Positions 1 through 12,410 of a stretch of DNA of 64,000 bases are shown one piece after another (the first letter of the stretch is position 1; the number at the start of each line of letters is the position of its first letter). Both the position numbers and the translations under genes were made by a program. The stretch is from Isoetes taiwanensis (Eukaryota > Streptophyta > Lycopodiopsida > Isoetales > Isoetaceae): positions 5,923,727 through 5,987,726 of the forward strand of contig JAJEKV010000006.1 in the NCBI GenBank assembly GCA_021234155.1, in the 5' to 3' direction. The notes under the pieces are model-generated. The model saw nothing but the letters and a program-made list of their open reading frames with translations. It did no database searches and had not been told where the DNA came from.

Positions 1-146
1 TTAGATACCCTTTTATCATATGACTTTTTGCCTACTTGGTAGCAGTGGACCAAGTAGTATTATCTGCACATAGCAGAAATATATAGTTATACATTAGTAC
101 AGTGGACTAATGCAAATATTTCATGTATCTGGGTCATACCTGGTTA

Positions 147-1772
147 TCAACCGTATAGTTTCCTTGCCAGCAAACTATCGATCGTATTTGTATAACCGTC
201 TGGTTTAGGACCCTTTGACACAGAAGCTTCACCTGGCGTTTCCACCACCAATGAATCAGATAGATCAATAATACTATCAGCCGGTTTCCCACTAGAATCC
301 CCATTGTTTCTTGAGACCCTAGGTGGAAAATATGATATGCTCTCACTCTGGGAGGGGATAGACAAGGCCACACTTGTACTATCGTCTTTTTCTTTCAGGT
401 TAAATTTGTCTGCCATAAACTTGGTGTCTTTAATCATGAGTTCACAAACCTCCACCACTTTGGTATATCCAAATGCTTTCTGCAGGTCACAATCAGGGTC
501 TATGGCTAGTTTATTGATAATTTTGATCATCATATCTCTGACCTGCATATATACTAACTGCGCCATGATTGGTATTTTAAGATTCTGTTGTATGAAGCAA
601 AGGAAAGACCCCATCCTTCCAGCTTGTGTAAATTTCGGATATACTCTATCAAGATGGTTGAACGCATACCATATGGCTTGATCAAACCATGTAATACTGT
701 CATTACATGGGCCATTGCATTTGCACTTAAAATATGGACTGAAACTCCTCCAAATCCTATGTAGGTAGGAATACTTCCTCTCCAAATTAGGAAATGCCAT
801 GTGGGCCTTTACACTCAACGTTACTCCGCTATTTCCCTGGCATTTCTTGTCAAATAAATCTGACCCAAATGGAAAATAGATATCCATTGCATCCACTATC
901 TTAATCATATTTTCAGCAGACCTGTTTATTTCCTCCATATCTCCATCATTCAGGTTTGCCATTAGTTTCCAAGTTTTTGCACTAATTGGCGCCAAAATGC
1001 TGAAGTTCATACTCCTCCAAAGTCCATGGTCAAACTCTTCTCCCAACCATTCGACTGACATCTCTGATACAATGGGAAACCTCATACAGTTATGGAGTGT
1101 TAATCTAACAAGTTCAGCTTTGTTAATTTCCTTCACATTAGCATCCTTCTCTTTCTTCATTAGATCAATGTCTTCTCTTGGTATATAATTGCCAAAGCTG
1201 CCACCTTGAGTAACCTCTGGGATGATATTACTTTGTTGCATTCCCATATTGTTATTATTCTCAAAAGTAGGGTCATTAACCTTGTGTACTTTTTCCAGAT
1301 ATGAGACACCTAACTTGAATTCAAGTGCTAAAATGTCCTCCAAATCTGTTCTGTCAGCAAGCATCTCCCAGGTATTATGGAAGATCTGCTCTATGATTAC
1401 AAGACAGTCTTGGGTAACCATTTTACATTCATCCATCTTTAAGAATATTTCAACCCAGGAACTGAAGCCTAGATGGCAAACTGGAGAAAACGAACCTTGG
1501 GGTGAAGCCTTAAACTTTTCCACCATAGCTACATGTATTTCAGTGTTGGGAATCATGCAAAGTATTGATTGAACGGCCTGATTTGGTGCCGTACCCATAA
1601 TGCCATATCCAAGATCGAGTAGCTGTTTGAGCCAAGGACTTCCTCTCTGCAGTTTATATATAATACAAAGAAACCATAAGTTAGTACTTCCAGGCTGGTT
1701 TCCATAATGAAACATCATTACATATACCAGTCTCATGACAGAAAGCAAAGTATAAATCCCCCTAATGGCCAA
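147..1772 (-). CDS. Unrecognised 541-aa protein of the Penelope-like unit (ORF P, copy 1)
   Basis: This is the longest open frame in the window. The product is mixed and globular in composition. It has a hydrophobic N-terminal third (about residues 1-75), an Asn-rich linker near 171-185 (NNNNMGMQQ), a Trp-rich central part, a Cys cluster CKCNGPC at residues 350-356 that could bind metal, and a Ser/Asp-rich tail (about 450-541) that looks disordered. I recognise no gag, RT or nuclease motif. On the minus strand it lies upstream of the reverse transcriptase, so an ORF1-like RNA-binding or particle role is possible, but that is inference from position only. The second copy at 10895-12410 is nearly identical but broken. 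The ATG at 1772 is not conserved in that copy, so the true start, or an upstream exon, is uncertain. Conservation is solid from about residue 38 on. Confidence 0.6.
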   Translation of the reverse strand: MAIRGIYTLLSVMRLVYVMMFHYGNQPGSTNLWFLCIIYKLQRGSPWLKQLLDLGYGIMGTAPNQAVQSILCMIPNTEIHVAMVEKFKASPQGSFSPVCHLGFSSWVEIFLKMDECKMVTQDCLVIIEQIFHNTWEMLADRTDLEDILALEFKLGVSYLEKVHKVNDPTFENNNNMGMQQSNIIPEVTQGGSFGNYIPREDIDLMKKEKDANVKEINKAELVRLTLHNCMRFPIVSEMSVEWLGEEFDHGLWRSMNFSILAPISAKTWKLMANLNDGDMEEINRSAENMIKIVDAMDIYFPFGSDLFDKKCQGNSGVTLSVKAHMAFPNLERKYSYLHRIWRSFSPYFKCKCNGPCNDSITWFDQAIWYAFNHLDRVYPKFTQAGRMGSFLCFIQQNLKIPIMAQLVYMQVRDMMIKIINKLAIDPDCDLQKAFGYTKVVEVCELMIKDTKFMADKFNLKEKDDSTSVALSIPSQSESISYFPPRVSRNNGDSSGKPADSIIDLSDSLVVETPGEASVSKGPKPDGYTNTIDSLLARKLYG

Positions 1773-1872
1773 GGAACGTTTCTGCCATCAGAATACTATT
1801 CATTGGGTGGCAAAACAGTTTGGTTGTGTTTACCGAATATCTTCGGCAAATGGAAGTCACTTCTTCTTCTTC

Positions 1873-3921
1873 GAATTATCTTCACCTAGACTACTAACCA
1901 TTACATGCAAACAAATTACATGAACAGAGTTCGTTCAAGATAAAGACAGGACACTCACATATCCACCCTAGATTTTACTCTAGGCCACAACCAGTGCCAC
2001 TATTCTTTCCTTTTATTTCTTACGTACTCTTTTTTTCTTAAACCTAAACCTTATACAGTACAATGCTTTCATTTAGGATTTACTGTCCACTTAGATAGTG
2101 ACTTAATCATGTAAAAAAACAGAATATAGATGCTTTAGACGAGGGCCTTTTACATAACAAAAACTTGTTTTTCCACTGTAAGTATTTATAAGTCATAACA
2201 TTATATGCAATGATCAGTTTTTTTAAATTATTCCATACTGCAACTATTCAGATTTCTCTTGTAAAGAAACTTAAATCCAGCCATATTATGTTATGTCATA
2301 TCCTTCATGCAAAAAGCCTGTGTTTCTTCCTTGTTTTCATCCCAAACTATTTAAGATTGGACTGATCTCACCATCAGGTCTTCATTTATGCTGCAAACTT
2401 CATTGAAATATGAATGATTTGTATCATCCACTCTTTTAACCAAACAACCAGGAGATGTGATCGTGGTTACCTGCACCCAAACAGACCAACATTAGCAAAT
2501 ATTTGGTAATGAGGAGAGGAGTGACAGGTAAGCAATACAATCACATGGCTCTTCGCCCTTCACCTATTGTCAGGTCAAATAAGATTCAAGTTTTAACCTA
2601 TTGTACCCATTATTCTGCTGCCATCAAGCTACAACCATACTCAAACCCGCATCGCTTACCTCATTCCGAATTTTTGCGTGTGTCCCATGATTAGTCTAAG
2701 TATGCAATGCATGCAATTATCTCCTACTAAGATCTATTGCATGTACAAGTATGCAACTATGGATTTAACCAAATCAGCTTTAAGCTCATGCCCTGCAAAT
2801 ATTGCTGGCAGCCAAGAATATGCCCTTATTTTGGTCCTGCATTCCATGTAATACTATCCCAAAAAACCAAAACAGTAATATAAACCAACTATTCTATCGT
2901 ATATTCCATGTAGACTTTCTTCAATGCACAATATAGAACTCAAAATGCACTCTATCTCTCATATTCAGCCCTTGTAACTTACCCCAATAACATAATCTGC
3001 CATGTATCCTTATTTTACGATTTTTATTTTTCCAAACTGTAAGTAATAATGTTAATCATTCAAAACAGTAAAGAACCCAGATTACATAATCTATAGCTCT
3101 GCCTATTCTAAGATAGACAACTAATACATGACTTCCTAACAGATTTTATGCTATATAAGACCTGAAACGTGGCGCCCGTGCTGCTATTTGTTGGTCTTTG
3201 CTCCTTGCTTCCAGTATTGAAGCTAAATTTTCCTCCTGTGTTTGATTTGCCAAATTTCCTGAGGAAGGTTGCCCGGCCAGTTGTGCTTTGCTTTTTCTTT
3301 CCGCGGGTCTCTCATATTTACCTTTCAAAGATGTTTCTCGTAAGCACTCCTTAGCGCTCCTATGTATGTACCAATTCAAAATGTAAACTCCATTTCTTCC
3401 ACTGTAAATATCCATGGCAGCACATTCTCCCGCCGTGTCGTAATAAATGCCGTTATTATTCCATGCCTGCTTAGGCTTAAATTTTTGCAGCCACCACCGC
3501 CTATTCCGTTTGCACTCCTCAAAGGCCACACCCTTTTGTTATGTATGCTAGCCTCCTACCTTTAAAATCTGTTTAATGCTAATATCCACTAGACCCCTTT
3601 TACCATAACCTTGTCATATGCTTTAATTTTCTGCTGCCATAATGGTTAATATAAAATCATGTCTCCCTTTTGTACGCTAACCTTTTTTCATATATTTCAT
3701 ATAATATCATACCTACCCTTTATATTTTTCGATTTTTCTCCAACATTTCTTTTTATACCTGCATTTCCAAACTCCCATTTATGTATATTTGAACTCATAT
3801 CCCAAATTACATGCTGCCTTCTCGAAGGTTTTATCCCAAGGCCATTTGGAAACTTTGTTTACTGAAGTCTTTCAATCACATATCTCCATTTCCTCAACGA
3901 TCATTCACTTATGACCATTTT
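1873..3921 (-). repeat. Block S, copy 1 (about 2.05 kb)
   Basis: It begins at 'gaattatcttcacctag' just after a short (CTT)n run at the end of P1 and ends at a (TTC)18 tract. From about 2395 on it is nearly identical to S2 and S3. From 1873 to about 2390 it is clearly more diverged from them (roughly one difference in ten by eye), while S2 and S3 stay alike. That mosaic suggests recombination or gene conversion between copies. Confidence 0.85.
3146..3529 (-). CDS. Small basic ORF in block S (copy 1); possible decayed GIY-YIG-like domain
   Basis: A 127-aa frame, rich in Lys, Arg and Gln, that also occurs in S2 (7193-6808, frameshifted) and S3 (14280-13889, frameshifted). The N-terminal part reads FEECKRNRRWW, then NNNGIYY. 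In S3 the centre reads NGVYIF and GTYIGAPKECL, which recalls the two halves of a GIY-YIG nuclease, the endonuclease type of Penelope-like elements. The spacing between the halves is too short for a normal domain and no downstream catalytic Glu or Asn can be placed, so this is a hint and not a call. It may equally be a non-functional exon-like frame. Copy-to-copy differences again cluster at CAG, CTG and CG. Confidence 0.3.
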   Translation of the reverse strand: MAFEECKRNRRWWLQKFKPKQAWNNNGIYYDTAGECAAMDIYSGRNGVYILNWYIHRSAKECLRETSLKGKYERPAERKSKAQLAGQPSSGNLANQTQEENLASILEARSKDQQIAARAPRFRSYIA

Positions 3922-3975
3922 TTCTTCTTCTTCTTCTTCTTCTTCTTCTTCTTCTTCTTCTTCTTCTTCTTCTTC
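3922..3975. repeat. (TTC)18 microsatellite at the S1/T1 junction
   Basis: Uninterrupted TTC units over 54 bp. The poly-Phe, poly-Ser, poly-Leu, poly-Lys and poly-Arg frames across this and the other TTC tracts are artefacts. Confidence 0.95.
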
Positions 3976-5364
3976 GAGTTAAGGGCGTCACTATAGCATC
4001 AAGTGCATTTCGAAATTTTTAACTGTGCTCACATAATCCAGATACAATCCAGATACAGTAAGGCAAAACGTACCTTGTAATGCTGATCTCATAAATCTAC
4101 TCTGTCACAAATATGGAAATATCAGATAATAAAAGCTTATCTTTGTGCAAGGAGCACCCATTGCATGGCATCGATCTGCATTTCTGACCCATGCACTGTA
4201 ACAAGCAGGTCATATGGGCGGCCGTTTAGGCGCCACACCTCCTCTAAGAAAAGTGCCAAACAATAATATTTACAAATGAATATGGACTATACATTATTTT
4301 AGCATAAGAAAACTTTCGTATGCTTGATTTTCCATTGTGTACAACCAAAACAAGTCCAATATGTATTAAATGCCATCGGATCCTTATCGTTGCCATATCT
4401 ATAATGTCTTAAGCTTTTTTCAAGAGCTAATAGTCACAAATAATATCAAATATAATAACCACACGTCTATTCTCAGCTTTAACATGTGTGCCTGTACAAT
4501 CACAATTATTTCAAAGCACTAAATATCTTTGTCCTTTCATATTGTAAGCTTTATATAGGAAATCCCTATTCAATCTTATCTTGGTCCTTTTCATATGCAT
4601 AAACTTTGTATATGAAATTCATATTACACCATTGTGTCATAAAATAATATATTTAAGCAATTGAGATTCACTTTAGAAACGATCTTGTAGTAGCTCTTAT
4701 TGCATTTTGCAACTTAGCATGGTCAACTCCAACCATAGGCAAGGTATTCAGCCTAATTGCACTCTAACTTTTGTAAAGATCATTCCTAGAGTTTACGACC
4801 CTAAGAAGCTAAATAGTAACCTTTACCAGCAATTTCATGGCACAATGCCACATTTCACGTAAACTCACCTTGTCTAGAAGCATAAATCCCCAGAAGGTGC
4901 ATTTAGTATTTCTACAATGTTGTTTATCTTTGTCAGATCGTAATACCATATGCAAAGTTAGAACCTTTAATTCTTTCAATCTATGTCACCTTGTAGAATA
5001 TTTATTCCCAATATGAAAGCGAATGGTCCTTCAAGAAAACTACATGTCTTAGTCAACATTTGCAAAGTTTGTATGCTCATAAATCAATTTTCATAAGCGA
5101 GACTCCATCAAATAATGGTGATGTTCATAAATAAATGCCATTAAATAATAGGCGCCATAAGCAAGTAGCCCATTTAGTATTTTGGCAGTAACGGCTCTAT
5201 AGATGCCCTTAGCCAAAATTGCACTATGCATTAAGGCAATTTGCATTTCCGAAGGCTAAATTGGCCATAAATGTATTATGAACATAAATCATATGCAAAT
5301 TTAAGATGTAAGCATATCGGCCATGACATATCGGCCATACGCCATTCTAAAATTAGAGAAGAGT
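3976..5364 (-). repeat. Block T, copy 1 (about 1.39 kb, noncoding)
   Basis: AT-rich, with no open frame of note. It is bounded by (TTC)n tracts on both sides and is nearly identical to 14761-16153, with only a few single-base differences and indels seen by eye. That makes it the best conserved noncoding block of the array and suggests recent duplication of the whole unit. Confidence 0.85.
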
Positions 5365-5532
5365 TTCTTCTTCTTCTTCTTCTTCTTCTTCTTCTTCTTC
5401 TTCTTCTTCTTCTTCTTCTTCTTCTTCTTCTTCTTCTTCTTCTTCTTCTTCTTCTTCTTCTTCTTCTTCTTCTTCTTCTTCTTCTTCTTCTTCTTCTTCT
5501 TCTTCTTCTTCTTCTTCTTCTTCTTCTTCTTC
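5365..5532. repeat. (TTC)56 microsatellite at the T1/S2 junction
   Basis: Perfect TTC array of 168 bp, the longest in the Penelope-like region. (GAA/TTC)n tracts of this length can form triplex DNA, which is known for the motif and not shown here. Confidence 0.95.
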
Positions 5533-7583
5533 GAATTATCTTCACCTAGACTACTAACTATTACATGCAAACAAACAGCTTACATGAACAGAGTTTGTTC
5601 TAGATAAAGACTAAGACACTCACATATCCACCCTAGATTTTACTCTAGGCCACAACCAGTGCCACTATTCTTTCCGTTTATTTCTCATGTACTCATATTT
5701 TTCATAAACCTAAGCCTTATACAACAAAATGTGTTCTTTTAGGATTAACAGCTTAATTATATAGTGACTTTATCATGTAAAAAATCCCAGAATATAGATG
5801 CATTAGACAAGGGCTTTTTGCATACCAAAAACCTGTTTTTCCATTGAAAGTATTTATAAGTCATAACAACATATGCAATGTTGATTTTTTTATTATTCCA
5901 TCTTGCTATAACTTCATTTCTATTAAAGACACTTAAATCTGACCATAAACTGTTATGTCATATCCATTATGCAAAGGAATGTGTATCTTCCATGTTTTAA
6001 TCCCAAACCATTTTACAATTGGACTAATCTCACCATCGGGTCTTCATTTATGTTGCAAACTTCAATGAAATATGAATGATTTGTATCATCCACTCTTTTA
6101 ACCAAACAACCAGGAGATGTGATCGTGGGTTACGCACTCCAAACAGGACCAACATTAGCAAAAACTTGGTAATGAGGAGAGGAGTGCCGGGTAAGCAATA
6201 CAATCACATGGCTCTTCGCCCTTCACCTATTGTCAGGTCAAATAAGATTCAAGTTTTAACCTATTGTACCCATTATTCTGCTGCCATCAAGTTACAACCA
6301 TACTCAAACCCGGTTGCTTACCTGGTCCCCGAATTTTTTGCAGGTCCCATGATTAGTCTAAGTATGCAATGCATGCAATTATCTCCTACTAAGATCTATT
6401 GCATGTACAAGTATGCAACTATGGATTTAACCAAATCAGCTTTAAGCTCATGCCCTGCAAATATTGCTGGCAGCCAAGAATATGCCCTTATTTTGGTCCT
6501 GCATTCCATGTAATACTATCCCAAAAAACCAAAACAGTAATATAAACCAACTATTCTATCGTATATTCCATGTAGACTTTCTTCAATGCACAATATAGAA
6601 CTCAAAATGCACTCTATCTCTCATATTCAGCCCTTGTAACTTACCCCAATAACATAATCTGCCATGTATCCTTATTTTACGATTTTTATTTTTCCAAACT
6701 GTAAGTAATAATGTTAATCATTCAAAACAGTAAAGAACCCAGATTACATAATCTATAGCTCTGCCTATTCTAAGATAGACAACTAATACATGACTTCCTA
6801 ACAGATTTTATGCTATATAAGACCTGAAACGTGGCGCCCGTGCTGCTATTTGTTGGTCTTTGCTCCTTGCTTCGATATTGAAGCTAAATTTTCCTCCGTG
6901 TTTGATTTGCCAAATTTCCTCGGAGGAAGGTTTGCCCGGGGTTGTGCTTTGCTTTTCTTTCTGCGGGTCTCTCATATTTACCTTTTCGGCATGTTTTCTG
7001 TAAGCACTCCTTAGGCTCCTATGTATGTACCAATTCGAAAATGTAAACTCCATTTCTTCCCTTCAGTAAATATCCATGGCGGCACATTCTCCCCGTAATC
7101 GTAATAAATGCCGTTATTATTCCATGCACCGCTTAGGCTTAAATTTTTGCACCACCACCGCCTATTCCGTTTGCACTCCTCAAAAGGCCACACCCTTTTG
7201 TTATGTATGCTAGCCTCCTACCTTTAAAATGTTTTAATGCTAATATCCACTAGACCCCTTTTACCATAACCTTGTCATATGCTTTAATTTTTTCTTTGCC
7301 ATAATGGTTAATATAAAATCATGTCTCCTTTTTTATGCTAACCTTTTTTTCATATATTTCATATAATATCATACCTACCCTTTATATTTTTCGATTTTTC
7401 TCCAACATTTCTTTTTATACCTGCATTTCCAAACTCCCATTTATGTATATTTGAACTCATATCCCAAATTACATGCTGCCTTCTCGAAGGTTTTATCCCA
7501 AGGCCATTTGGAAACTTTGTTTACTGAAGTCTTTCAATCACATATCTCCATTTCCTCAACGATCATTCACTTATGACCATTTT
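5533..7583 (-). repeat. Block S, copy 2, between two (TTC)n tracts
   Basis: Second copy of the block seen at 1873-3921 and 12606-14670. This one has (TTC)56 on its left and (TTC)16 on its right, and it lies next to the 3' end of the reverse transcriptase, whereas S1 and S3 lie on the 5' side of ORF P. Having S on both sides of the P-R coding block makes it resemble a terminal direct repeat. In the first 500 bp it is closest to S3. Confidence 0.85.
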
Positions 7584-7632
7584 TTCTTCTTCTTCTTCTT
7601 CTTCTTCTTCTTCTTCTTCTTCTTCTTCTTCT
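7584..7632. repeat. (TTC)16 microsatellite at the S2/R junction
   Basis: Perfect TTC array between the end of block S2 and the 3' flank of the reverse transcriptase. Confidence 0.95.
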
Positions 7633-7733
7633 CCATGACCCTCCCTCGGGTAGCGGGGACCATACTTTTCATAGGAGTAAGGATGCGGGACCCTTCCTAT
7701 GAAAAGGAAGGTCCTGCTATCCCTCACTATGTC

Positions 7734-9626
7734 TCAGAGCTCTTTTATGAGTCTCTGCAATAAGTGGACATCATACATTAGCCCCGGAAACTTATTCCTT
7801 GTTAACATCACCATAATATTTTTAATAAGGTCCCCTTTCTGAAAACCATTATTCCAGAACTCATCAATAAGCCCCAACAAATCATGAGCTGCTCTTATTG
7901 GACTGCAATGCACATACATGTAAGGGACAACCTGTGATAAGATCACCCTGCTGGCATTTAAATACGGCCTACAACTTTGAGCATGTATGAATCTCATAAC
8001 CGGAAATGGTAGCTTCACTCTCTTATCATACCTGGTTGTATTGAACAATCCGGCAGCACTATCTATGATCTCAAAAGTAATATTCAAGAAGTTTGCCTTG
8101 TATCCTCTGTCACCATTGCTACACTGACCAGTACTGTAGACTGTTTCATCCTTTATTTGCAGTATTTTCAGATTATAGATGTTCCAACTCTCGCAATTAT
8201 CCTTATCCGTTTGGAAAAATTCCTTCAAATTCCCCCCATTTGGGATACATACATCATCCATGTATCTACATGCATCTTTAAATCTAACAATGTCTTTTAT
8301 TCTGCCATTTTTTGCTAATCTCGCTAGATGCGAAAACTCAAAGAAAGATAGATAAATATTGCACCATTCTGGTGAACAAGCAAAGCCCATGGGGATTCCG
8401 CATTTTTGTCTCCAAATAAGCCCTGTTTTAAATACTTGATTCACGTAGTAGCCCGGATGTTCAATTTCAAAAATTCAATATGGTCCAAGCATCTCGATCA
8501 TTGCCTTCTTGTGCTCTCTTGTCCCATTTGGACCTAACATCATCTTCACATACCTTAAACCATAGTTTAACTCTGCGATTATTACCACTCATATATGTAA
8601 CTGCCATTTCGATTACTTCCTCCATAACAGCACATATACCCTGATGTCCATCTATCGGAATGTTTTCATTAGCATTTGGATATATCGCAACAAATATATC
8701 ATGCATCCTTGTGGGTAGGTTAAGCATAACTTCATATGTAGAATTAACAATCCAAAACGGATTTACTTTCAGGGCAAAAGCACATTAATACTGCTCAACT
8801 TATTTTGATATGCAGCAGGCAAGACTTCAAGGATGCCTCTGAGCCCTTTCGTAACTATTTTCGATGGAAGAGTAAAGACAGTTTTATTTGCATTGGTAAT
8901 CCACCTGTATTCCCCTTTATGTGCCTTATACGTCCCCATTAAGTATGGTAATTTATCCTTATAAAGGCGATCCGGACCAAATATTGTGTTCATAATGCAA
9001 TCCAACATCCCAAGCGGGCTCTCCTTGTCCATTGAACATTTTTCAAAGTCTATCTTGTGCGGTCTAATTCTCGCCATATCTCTGATATGCCATGGGCAGA
9101 TGAACGATGGTACATTAGAGGCTTTGTCCACCCCTGCAATATAGAGATTTTTTATGAGCCAATCCTTGCACTTATTGGCACCCTTCTCATAGAACACACA
9201 CTTCTTCTTACTTTGTGCCATAATGGCATTCTCAGCTCTGTTTCTAATCAGCCTTAGTAAGCTCATCTTAATCCCTCTCTTTTCATCAGGATGTAATATT
9301 CTAGCCCTATCTTCATGTTTCTTTGAAGAAATCATCGATCCGCTATCAACATCCTTCATAAATTCTTCAATGCAAAGTGGTTTGTCTGGAATAAAGTTCA
9401 AACCTTTCTTGAACATATTTCTCAATCCATTCGACTTAATGATTCCCATGTCCATAGTTCTGACATGGCCCACTTTTTCATCTATAAATCTCTCCATACC
9501 CGGTTTATGACATACACATTTTGGAATGTCCTCATCTGCAAATATGAAGTATGGTTTATAGAAATATTCACCCAGCTGTTTGCCATATTTCCGGTGATGC
9601 GTATCCTCCATAATTTTTTTCTCCAT
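7734..9626 (-). pseudogene. Penelope-like reverse transcriptase, broken into three frames
   Basis: Three minus-strand pieces follow one another in different frames: 9626-8769 (285 aa), 8727-8467 (86 aa) and 8444-7734 (236 aa). The first holds DKASN then FICPW (residues 167-178), corresponding to the DKG region upstream of the RT core in Penelope-like elements, then YKAHK and RWITNA (233-246), the fingers equivalent of the KIHK motif. The third holds GIPMGFACSP (residues 16-25) and the catalytic box YMDD (61-64, about 8264-8253), followed by a thumb-like tail. In the middle piece the region where motif A should carry its catalytic Asp reads VAIYPNANENIP, with no Asp, so this copy is probably dead or misread there. 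No endonuclease domain is fused to it. The stop at 7734 is followed by (TTC)n and block S2. Group II intron, telomerase, LTR and L1 RTs fit the motif spacing less well. Confidence 0.75.
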
Positions 9627-9639
9627 AATCGCCTAGTCT

Positions 9640-10748
9640 TAGGATGATGTAATCATTAATACATGTTCTCAAATCTATTTGGTCGATAACCCTTGAGAAA
9701 TAAGTGAAATGTACTTTGATCTATCTCCTCTTCATACTCTCTGTATTATGTAGAATCCATCTGCCACTAGGGCCACGTATAATCTCTCTGCCGGTTTCTT
9801 TCTTCTTCCGCATCGCCAGATAACATGTATCAGGTTATTTACATTTTGTATCGGCCAATTAGCAGAATTTAGACCTTTCACAAATATGCATTATGTATAC
9901 AGCTTTATGCCGATATTACCTTTGCATTGTGTACCATTGTGTTACATTATGTCTTTGAACCCTTTGTGTTCTGCTTGGTGTCGCTCTTTCACGTTAAAAA
10001 CTTTGTCCAACTATAACTTATTTTTGTGTCTTCTATTTTCCTTTAATCGCCACCCAACTAGTCCATGTACACCTTACTTTGATAATAGAAATGCATCTGT
10101 ATTTGCATGTTCTTGTAGTATTCAGACATTCCATTTCTTAGAGTTGCATTTATTGTATACCTCATTGCATAAATTCAGGTATAATATCTATTGTTCTGGC
10201 ATTTGACCCAGGCCCTGCACATTCAGAGCTTAATAAAGTTGCATTTATTTTATAGCTTATTGCATAGATCCGGGTATAATAACTGTGATTCTGGCATTTA
10301 ACCCATGACCTGCACTTTCAGAACTACGTTTATTCCTGCTCTTAATTCCAAATATGGTAATAGTTAAAACTATCATGTTACTTTGCACTTCTTATTTGGG
10401 AAAAGCCTAAAGAAACCATTGTTTCAGGAACTTTGTTCATGCATGGCCACATCCATCAAACAATTTGTATGACCATCTGATTAGGCAGTATCTGTAACCG
10501 TGTATTACAACTTCTCCCAAAAATAGATCATTTTCAAAATATTATTGCAGAACTATTAGTCTCAGTTCAGCAATCTTACACAACTTTGTTCCCAAAATTA
10601 TAGTTGTGTTCCCAACAATATCCAGTGTTACAGTTTTAGTATCCATATACCAGCAAAGAAACCATTACTATTTCGGTAACTACTATTTACTTCCGTCATT
10701 AAATTGTCTTCTAGTCTTTCCTTCAACAGCAACATTCCAAAAGCTATA
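9640..10748. other. Noncoding spacer of block R with a 103-bp tandem duplication
   Basis: A T-rich stretch between the RT N-terminus and ORF P. Within it, about 10142-10244 and 10245-10331 are two diverged copies of one sequence (both containing 'gttgcattta', 'gcataga/aattc', 'ggtataata' and 'ctggcattt'). I see no convincing coding region. Confidence 0.5.
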
Positions 10749-10894
10749 TTAGATACCCTTTTATCATATGACTTTTTGCCTACTTGGTAGCAGTGGACCA
10801 AGTAGTATTATCTGCACATAGCAGAAATATATAGTTATACATTAGTACAGTGGACTAATGCAAATATTTCATGTATCTGGGTCATACCTGGTTA

Positions 10895-12410
10895 TCAACC
10901 GTATAGTTTCCTTGCCAGCAAACTATCGATCGTATTTGTATAACCGTCTGGTTTAGGACCCTTTGACACAGAAGCTTCACCTGGCGTTTCCACCACCAAT
11001 GAATCAGATAGATCAATAATACTATCAGCCGGTTTCCCACTAGAATCCCCATTGTTTCTTGAGACCCTAGGTGGAAAATATGATATGCTCTCACTCTGGG
11101 AGGGGATAGACAAGGCCACACTTGTACTATCGTCTTTTTCTTTCAGGTTAAATTTGTCTGCCATAAACTTGGTGTCTTTAATCATGAGTTCACAAACCTC
11201 CACCACTTTGGTATATCCAAATGCTTTCTGCAGGTCACAATCAGGGTCTATGGCTAGTTTATTGGTAATTTTGATCATCATATCTCGCTTTTGCATATAT
11301 ACTAAGCTGGCGCCATGATTGGTATTTTAAGATTACGTTGTATGAAGCAAAGGAAAGACCCCATCCTTCCGGCTTGTGTAATTTGGGATATACTCTATCA
11401 AGATGGTTGAACGCATACCATATGGCTTGATCAAACCATGTAATACTGTCATTACATGGGCCATTGCATTTGCACTTAAAATATGGACTGAAACTCCTCC
11501 AAATCCTATGTAGGTAGGAATACTTCCTCTCCAAATTAGGAAATGCCATGTGGGCCTTTACACTCAACGTTACTCCGCTATTTCCCTGGCATTTCTTGTC
11601 AAATAAATCTGACCCAAATGGAAAATAGATATCCATTGCATCCACTATCTTAATCATATTTTCAGCAGACCTGTTTATTTCCTCCATATCTCCATCATTC
11701 AGGTTTGCCATTAGTTTCCAAGTTTTTGCACTAATTGGCGCCAAAATGCTAAAGTTCATACTCCTCCAAAGTCCATGGTCAAACTCTTCTCCCAACCATT
11801 CTACTGACATCTCTGATATAATGGGAAACCTCATACAATTATGGAGTGTTAATCTAACAAGTTCGGCTTTGTTACTTTCCTTCACATTAGCATCCATCTC
11901 TTTCTTCATTATATCAATGTCTTCTCTTGGTATATAGTTGCCGAAGCTGCCACTTTGAGTCACCTCTGGGATAATATTACTTTGTTGCATTCCCATATTG
12001 TTATTATTCTCAAAAGTAGGGTCATTAACTTTATGTACCTTTTCCAGATATAAAATACCTAACCTGAATTCCAGTGCTAAAATGTCCTCCAAATCAGTTC
12101 TGTCAGCAAGCATCTCCCAAGTATTATGGAAGATCTGCTCAATGATTATAAGACAGTCTTGGGTAACCATTTTACATTCATCCATCTTTAAGAATATTTC
12201 AACCCAGGAACTGAAACCAAGATGGCAGACCGGAGAAAACGAACCTTGGGGTGAAGCCTTAAACCTTTCCACCATAGCTACATGTATTTCATTGTTGGGA
12301 ATCATGCAAAGTATTGATTGAACGGCCTGATTTGGTGCTATACCCATAATGCCATATCCAAGATCGAGTAGCTGTTTGAGCCAAGGATTTCCTCTCTGCA
12401 TATTATGCAT
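10895..12410 (-). pseudogene. ORF P, copy 2 (frameshifted)
   Basis: Second copy of the 541-aa ORF, matching it almost residue for residue over two open pieces, 12410-11259 and 11296-10895, which lie in different frames. The break is near 11280-11390, where this copy and copy 1 differ by small indels around CTG, CAG and CG positions (for example 'ctctgacctg' against 'ctcgcttttg'). The Asn-rich linker, the CKCNGPC cluster and the Ser/Asp-rich tail are all present. The N-terminal 35 or so residues of copy 1 have no in-frame counterpart here. Either this copy is a young pseudogene or the break is a consensus error. It lies directly upstream of the reverse transcriptase remnant on the same strand. 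Confidence 0.7.

Noticed and set aside
5271-5607. Open frames encoding long poly-Leu, poly-Phe, poly-Arg and poly-Lys
   Set aside because: They are translations of the (TTC)56 microsatellite. The same holds for frames over 3922-3975, 7584-7632, 14671-14760 and 20814-20999.
6076-6513. 145-aa plus-strand frame repeated in blocks S
   Set aside because: It lies opposite the minus-strand exon-like peptide of block S, differs in frame between copies and has no motif, so it is probably a shadow.
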